From Candidatus Sulfopaludibacter sp. SbA3 (lineage in GTDB: Bacteria; Pseudomonadota; Alphaproteobacteria; Caulobacterales; Hyphomonadaceae): a stretch of DNA of 64,000 nt. Below the pieces are notes generated by a model. That model saw nothing but the letters and a program-made list of their open reading frames with translations. It did no database searches and was not told the origin of the DNA. The stretch spans positions 1-64,000 of the forward strand of contig CAMEDD010000004.1 in the NCBI GenBank assembly GCA_945913285.1, in the 5' to 3' direction. The position numbers and the translations under genes were made by a program. Positions 60,427-64,000 of this stretch are shown piece by piece (the stretch's first letter is position 1; each line of letters opens with the position of its first letter).

Positions 60427-61275
60427 ATGAAATCACTCGAGGGCAAAACCGCGTTCGTGACAGGCGCAGCCTCCGGCATCGGACTCGGCATTGCAACCTC
60501 GCTTGCGCAAGCGGGTGTGAAGGTAATGCTATGCGACATCCAGAAAGACGCGCTCGACAAGGCGGTCGCAGACTTGCGCGCAACGAATGCAGACGTTGCG
60601 GGCGTGCTCGCCGATGTGTCCCTCAAGGACAACCTGCAACACGCCGCGGACGAGACCATTGCCCGGTTCGGTAAGGTGCATATCCTTGTGAACAATGCCG
60701 GCGTCGGCGGAGGCGGCGATTACGGCACCTGGACCGAAGGTGGCTGGAATTGGGTGATTGGCGTCAATCTGATGTCGGTGATCTGGGGCATCGAGATTTT
60801 CGGTCCGCTGATCGAGAAGCATGGCGAGGGCGGGCAGATCGTCTCCACCGCGTCCATTGCCGGGATGGTCGCGCTGACCAACCCAGCCTATGATGTTACA
60901 AAGTTTGGCGTCGTTGCACTGTCCGAGGACCTGCGCCCGAAACTTGCACCGCGCGGGATAGGTGTCTCCGTTTTGTGTCCGGGGGTCATTCGCACGAACA
61001 TCGTGGATTCCGGCCGCAACATTCCGGCCCGCTTTGCCGGCCAGGTCCCGACAGCGCCGACGGAAGGTCCGGGCACGGAAGTTCTGAAGGCGGTCACGGC
61101 CGCCATAGCAAGCGGTATCGATCCGCTTTACGTGGGCGAACTCGTGCGGGAAGCGATCGAAGGCGACTGGCCGCACATTTTCACAGACCTCCAGTTCGAA
61201 CCGCACATCGACGCGCGGTTTGCCACCATCAAGCAAGGCTTTGACCGGATCCGGGAGCGCACGCCGCGGCACTGA
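60427..61275 (+). CDS. Short-chain dehydrogenase/reductase
   Basis: A 282-aa SDR. The NAD(P) motif is VTGAASGIGLGIA (about 12-22), with CDIQKD favouring NAD after beta-2. The catalytic residues are Asn in NLMSVIWG, Ser in TASIAGM and Tyr/Lys in YDVTK (about 158 and 162). The substrate loop LCPGVIRTNIVDS is typical. A good SD (GGAGGAAGAG) precedes the ATG. The substrate is unknown. Confidence 0.88.
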   Translation: MKSLEGKTAFVTGAASGIGLGIATSLAQAGVKVMLCDIQKDALDKAVADLRATNADVAGVLADVSLKDNLQHAADETIARFGKVHILVNNAGVGGGGDYGTWTEGGWNWVIGVNLMSVIWGIEIFGPLIEKHGEGGQIVSTASIAGMVALTNPAYDVTKFGVVALSEDLRPKLAPRGIGVSVLCPGVIRTNIVDSGRNIPARFAGQVPTAPTEGPGTEVLKAVTAAIASGIDPLYVGELVREAIEGDWPHIFTDLQFEPHIDARFATIKQGFDRIRERTPRH

Positions 61276-61343
61276 TCCACCATTGCAAAAAAATCGCTGG
61301 CAATAGGAAATCAGACTTTTCCACAACGTGCTGCCACCTCAAG

Positions 61344-61656
61344 GTGCGCAGCCTCGCGGGGGCTGATCACACAGATATTCACGGCGGCAAGTCTCGCCGG
61401 CTTTGCTGAAGCGGCCCCTTGGGTGCGCGCGGGCGACGGCTGGCGCGGCGACTTGTATGGCGAATATGGCCTGGGCGACGCCTGGACCGTCAAAGCAATG
61501 GTCGGGTCTGTAACCTATCACGACTTCGAAGCCTTTGACCGCGATGCGTACCGCCTGACGCTCCGCCGAAAACTTCTGGACCACGGCAAGTGGTCGCTCG
61601 GGGCCGAGCAGGTTACTCGGCCGCCTCGGGTGGCAGGTAACCCGTTTCGAGCATGA
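61344..61656 (+). pseudogene. Truncated outer-membrane-protein-like remnant
   Basis: From GTG 61344 a signal-like sequence begins, but it needs a frame change in the run of five Gs near 61360. Then ITQIFTAASLAGFAEAAPWV, GDGWRGDLYGEYGLGDAWTV and DRDAYRLTLRRKLLDHGKWS look like the first strands of an exported beta-barrel. The frame runs out at 61656, inside the convergent cytochrome c gene, long before a barrel could be complete. The downstream part is missing, so this is a stub. The family is not identified. Confidence 0.45.
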
Positions 61657-62131
61657 GGTAGGCAATCACCGCGAGCCGGTCCTCGGGCTTGCGGACGCCG
61701 GAAAAACTCATGCGGTTTCCGGGAACGAAGCCGCGCGGGTTTGCCAGCCACTGCTCCAGCCGCTCTGGCGACCAGACAAAGGTCTCGGATTTCAGGGCTG
61801 GCGAATAGTCAAAATCGGGCGCCGATGCGACCTGCCGTCCGAACAGGCCATGCAGGTTTGGGCCGACGAGGTTGCCGCCGCCTTCGGCGGTCACGTGGCA
61901 GGACTGGCAGAGTTTCCATGTCCGCCGGCCCGCCGCGTAGGTTGCCGTGTTGTAGGGCGCCGGCAGCGCCGCAAACTCGAGACCGGGCGCGAGGGGCGCA
62001 GCCGGAGCGGATGCCTCAGGTGCTGCGAGCGCTGGCGCAGGCGTCTCGGCCTGAGGTGCTGGCTCTGCGCCGCAAGCTGCGACCAGGACCGTGCTCAGGC
62101 AAATGAGCAAACCATTGCGAAGCAGGCGCAT
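61613..62131 (-). CDS. Class I c-type cytochrome lipoprotein
   Basis: A 172-aa lipoprotein with lipobox VAAC (Cys 20) and an Ala/Pro-rich spacer (about 22-58). The mono-haem motif CQSCH is at 75-79, and the axial Met is in PGNRMSFSGVRKPEDRLAVIAYL. The class I pattern GGGNLVGPNLHGLFGR after the haem motif is standard. It is probably tethered to the periplasmic face and carries electrons in respiration. ATG at 62131 begins the signal peptide. Confidence 0.9.
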   Translation of the reverse strand: MRLLRNGLLICLSTVLVAACGAEPAPQAETPAPALAAPEASAPAAPLAPGLEFAALPAPYNTATYAAGRRTWKLCQSCHVTAEGGGNLVGPNLHGLFGRQVASAPDFDYSPALKSETFVWSPERLEQWLANPRGFVPGNRMSFSGVRKPEDRLAVIAYLMLETGYLPPEAAE

Positions 62132-62297
62132 GACGCGGCTATCCCTTTTTACGATGAGCGCCATCTGTGGCGCCATCGCTGGGTAAACTCAACCCGCCCC
62201 GGGTGCGGCGCCTTGGCGGCTGTGATGCGGGGGTTTGTCCGCCCGGGGTGTCGCTGCTATCAAGCTTCAAAGCGCCGACATCCCTGAGGACCCAGAC

Positions 62298-63365
62298 ATG
62301 ACTGACACGACCGCCGCCGGCCTTGCGCCTGCCGAACTGGCCCGCAAGGCCCAAGCCGGTGACATGGACGCGGCGCTCCTGCTCGCGCGGCAGCTGCTGG
62401 AGGCGGGCAAAGCCGAGGAGAGCTTCAACTGGATGCTGCTCGCGGCAAAGGACGGTCATCCGGTCGCGATCACTGAGCTCGGTCTGCGCCTCATTGTGGG
62501 CAACGGCGCGCCGCAGGATCCGCCCGCCGGCATCAAATGGATTGATGTGGCTGTGAAAGCCGGATTTCCGGAGGCCGTCCGCTGGCGGGCGCTGCTGCTG
62601 GCGGCCGGGGTGGCGGGCCCTCCGAATTTTGCTGCGGCGCTTAACCTGCTGGAAGCGGCGGCGCAGGCTGATGACGGCCCGGCGCAGGCGCAGCTGCTCG
62701 CGATTCAGGAATGCGGTATCGTCAATGACGAAGCGCTTGCGGCATTTCTGAACCCGCCCGCACCACTGCTGTTTTCTGAGTCGCCGTGGGTTGTTGCGGG
62801 CGAGCACATCCTGCCGGAGCTGATGTGCCAATGGTGGATCGCGAAGGCCGCAAACCAGCTGGAAAAGGCACGCGTGCACAATCCCGAGCTGGGCGGCCGG
62901 ACGCAGGACAGCATTCGCACCAATTCCGGAACAGGCTTTGGTATCCTTCAGACGGACGTGGTCATGCAGCTCGGTCTCGCCCGCATCGCGGCGGCTGTCG
63001 GCCGTCCACGCAAGTGGCAGGAAGCGCCGAACGTGCTTCATTACGCGGTCGGCGAGGAATATGGGCTGCACTATGATTTTCTCGATCCGGCCAACCCGCA
63101 TTTTGCCGCTGGCCTGTCGAAGTTCGGCCAGCGTCGCACGACAGCGCTGGTCTATCTCAACCAGAATTTCATGGAGGGTCAGACCTGGTTCGACGCGATC
63201 CAGAAACATGCCCGCACGCCGACCGGCGGCCTGATCGCGTTCGACAACGTGCTCGGCGATGGCACACCGGACAAACGGTCCCTGCACGCGGGCCTGCCCG
63301 TCACGCTCGGTGAGAAGTGGCTGCTTTCGGTGTGGATCCGTGACCGGGACCAACCGATCCTTTGA
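62298..63365 (+). CDS. Sel1-repeat protein with prolyl 4-hydroxylase domain
   Basis: A 355-aa cytosolic protein. The N-terminal half (about 10-140) has Sel1-like helical repeats (ARKAQAGDMDAALLLARQLL, GNGAPQDPPAGIKWIDVAVK). The C-terminal half (about 190-350) is a 2-oxoglutarate/Fe(II) dioxygenase: YGLHYDF (Fe ligands H and D), TTALVYLNQNFMEGQTWF, SLHAGLPVT (Fe ligand His) and EKWLLSVWIRD. The target is unknown. ATG at 62298 follows CTGAGGA; an earlier codon extends into non-coding sequence. Confidence 0.85.
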   Translation: MTDTTAAGLAPAELARKAQAGDMDAALLLARQLLEAGKAEESFNWMLLAAKDGHPVAITELGLRLIVGNGAPQDPPAGIKWIDVAVKAGFPEAVRWRALLLAAGVAGPPNFAAALNLLEAAAQADDGPAQAQLLAIQECGIVNDEALAAFLNPPAPLLFSESPWVVAGEHILPELMCQWWIAKAANQLEKARVHNPELGGRTQDSIRTNSGTGFGILQTDVVMQLGLARIAAAVGRPRKWQEAPNVLHYAVGEEYGLHYDFLDPANPHFAAGLSKFGQRRTTALVYLNQNFMEGQTWFDAIQKHARTPTGGLIAFDNVLGDGTPDKRSLHAGLPVTLGEKWLLSVWIRDRDQPIL

Positions 63366-63418
63366 CCCGCAGCGCTGCAGGGGACAGCGGCGCGCAGAGG
63401 GGTTAGACTGACAACCTG

Positions 63419-64000
63419 ATGCCTGATTCTGTGCGCCCCCGCCCCGTGATCCTCCGTTTGCCGCCGGAGGTCGTCAACCGCATCGCCGCTGGCGAAGTGG
63501 TCGAGCGCCCCGCGGCTGTGGTGAAGGAACTCGTCGAGAATGCCCTTGATGCGGGCGCGTCGCAGATTTCGGTCGCCATCGAAGACGGCGGACTGAAGCG
63601 GATCCTGGTTGAGGATGACGGATGCGGCCTTTCGGGCAATGATCTCGCCGTCGCGCTCGAGCGGCACGCCACATCGAAGCTCGTGCCAGATGCCGAGGGG
63701 CATGTCGATCTTCTGAACATTCATACAATGGGCTTCCGCGGCGAAGCCTTGCCGTCGATTGCTTCGGTCAGCCGTATGCGGATCGTCAGCCGTGCGGCAG
63801 GCGAGGCATCAGCCGAAATTTCCTCCGACGCCGGACGGATCGACGGCCCCAGGCCGGCGGCTTTCACGGGTCGGGGAAACACTGGCACGCGTATAGAAGT
63901 CGGCGATCTTTTCCACGCCACGCCCGCGCGTCTGAAGTTCATGCGCGGCGAGCGCGCTGAGGCCTTGGCCGTGACCGACGTGGTCAAGCGTCTGGCGATG
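63419..64000 (+). CDS. mutL: DNA mismatch repair protein MutL, N-terminal part (partial)
   Basis: The first 194 codons of mutL, running off the window. The GHKL ATPase motifs are complete: [26 protein letters not shown] (motif I, catalytic Glu and Asn), VEDDGCGL (motif II), RHATSKL and [14 protein letters not shown] (motif III and lid), and [10 protein letters not shown]. MutL links MutS to excision in mismatch repair. ATG at 63419; the product begins [20 protein letters not shown]. Confidence 0.93.
   Translation, partial: MPDSVRPRPVILRLPPEVVNRIAAGEVVERPAAVVKELVENALDAGASQISVAIEDGGLKRILVEDDGCGLSGNDLAVALERHATSKLVPDAEGHVDLLNIHTMGFRGEALPSIASVSRMRIVSRAAGEASAEISSDAGRIDGPRPAAFTGRGNTGTRIEVGDLFHATPARLKFMRGERAEALAVTDVVKRLAM

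Noticed and set aside
1-64000. CRISPR arrays, toxin-antitoxin pairs, prophage or IS transposase genes
   Set aside because: No direct-repeat array, integrase, transposase or phage structural protein motif was found on either strand.

Overview
The window is chromosomal DNA from a GC-rich alphaproteobacterium. The likely group is Caulobacterales/Hyphomonadaceae (Hyphomonas-like). This is inferred from the ileS-lspA-bamF-M16-M16 order, a BamF-type lipoprotein, the COG4111-type NAD regulator next to an HD hydrolase, a Bpt-type aminoacyl-transferase, a zinc-independent-type HemB, and the rpoZ-rel-pyrE-pdxJ-acpS-rnc-era-recO cluster. I saw no prophage, insertion sequence, CRISPR array, tRNA or rRNA. 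Most of the window is housekeeping genes with scattered accessory and decaying genes.

Layout. 1-4.2 kb: end of ileS, lspA, bamF and a catalytic/non-catalytic pair of M16 peptidases. 4.2-10 kb: minus-strand genes for the NAD regulator, HD hydrolase, a KAS III-like synthase, two tiny lipoproteins, tag and ygfZ. 10-17.4 kb: dihydroorotase, M20 peptidase, a voltage-gated channel ending in a zinc ribbon, feruloyl-CoA synthase and a ThDP enzyme. 17.6-23.1 kb: S9 peptidase, a secreted pair behind a 10-nt poly-C tract, and nrdA with an NrdR-box promoter. 23.4-27.4 kb: an outer-membrane LpxR-like protein, DUF1345, a short MprF-like aminoacyl-PG synthase and a NYN RNase-like protein. 27.5-34.3 kb: a tightly overlapping core operon from rpoZ to recO. 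35.2-40.7 kb: parC, a dead acetyltransferase, a sirtuin, LemA and a lipoprotein. 41-47 kb: a keto-acid-type TRAP transporter with an aminotransferase, bpt and an orphan motB. 47.2-58.9 kb: three valine-catabolism-type enzymes, two MarR regulators (one driving a penicillin/AHL-acylase-like lipoprotein), hemB and pseudogenes. 59-64 kb: PilZ, cytochrome b561, a small globin, an SDR, cytochrome c, a Sel1-prolyl-hydroxylase protein and the start of mutL.

Two themes stand out. First, small accessory genes are decaying: two GNAT acetyltransferases, a DUF2141 protein, a small lipoprotein, an amidohydrolase tail and an outer-membrane protein stub are all broken, while core operons are compact with 4-bp ATGA overlaps. 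Second, several control sites are readable: paired NrdR boxes 31 bp apart at nrdA, a perfect 20-bp palindrome abutting the start codon of a MarR gene, a related palindrome at the second MarR gene, and a homopolymer tract just upstream of a ribosome-binding site that could permit phase variation.

No wholly new defence or biosynthetic system is evident. The best candidates for undescribed biology are the MarR-acylase module, the poly-C-controlled secreted pair, the channel/zinc-ribbon/feruloyl-CoA synthase operon, and a cold-shock-like-DUF805 membrane fusion next to an acyl-CoA hydrolase.
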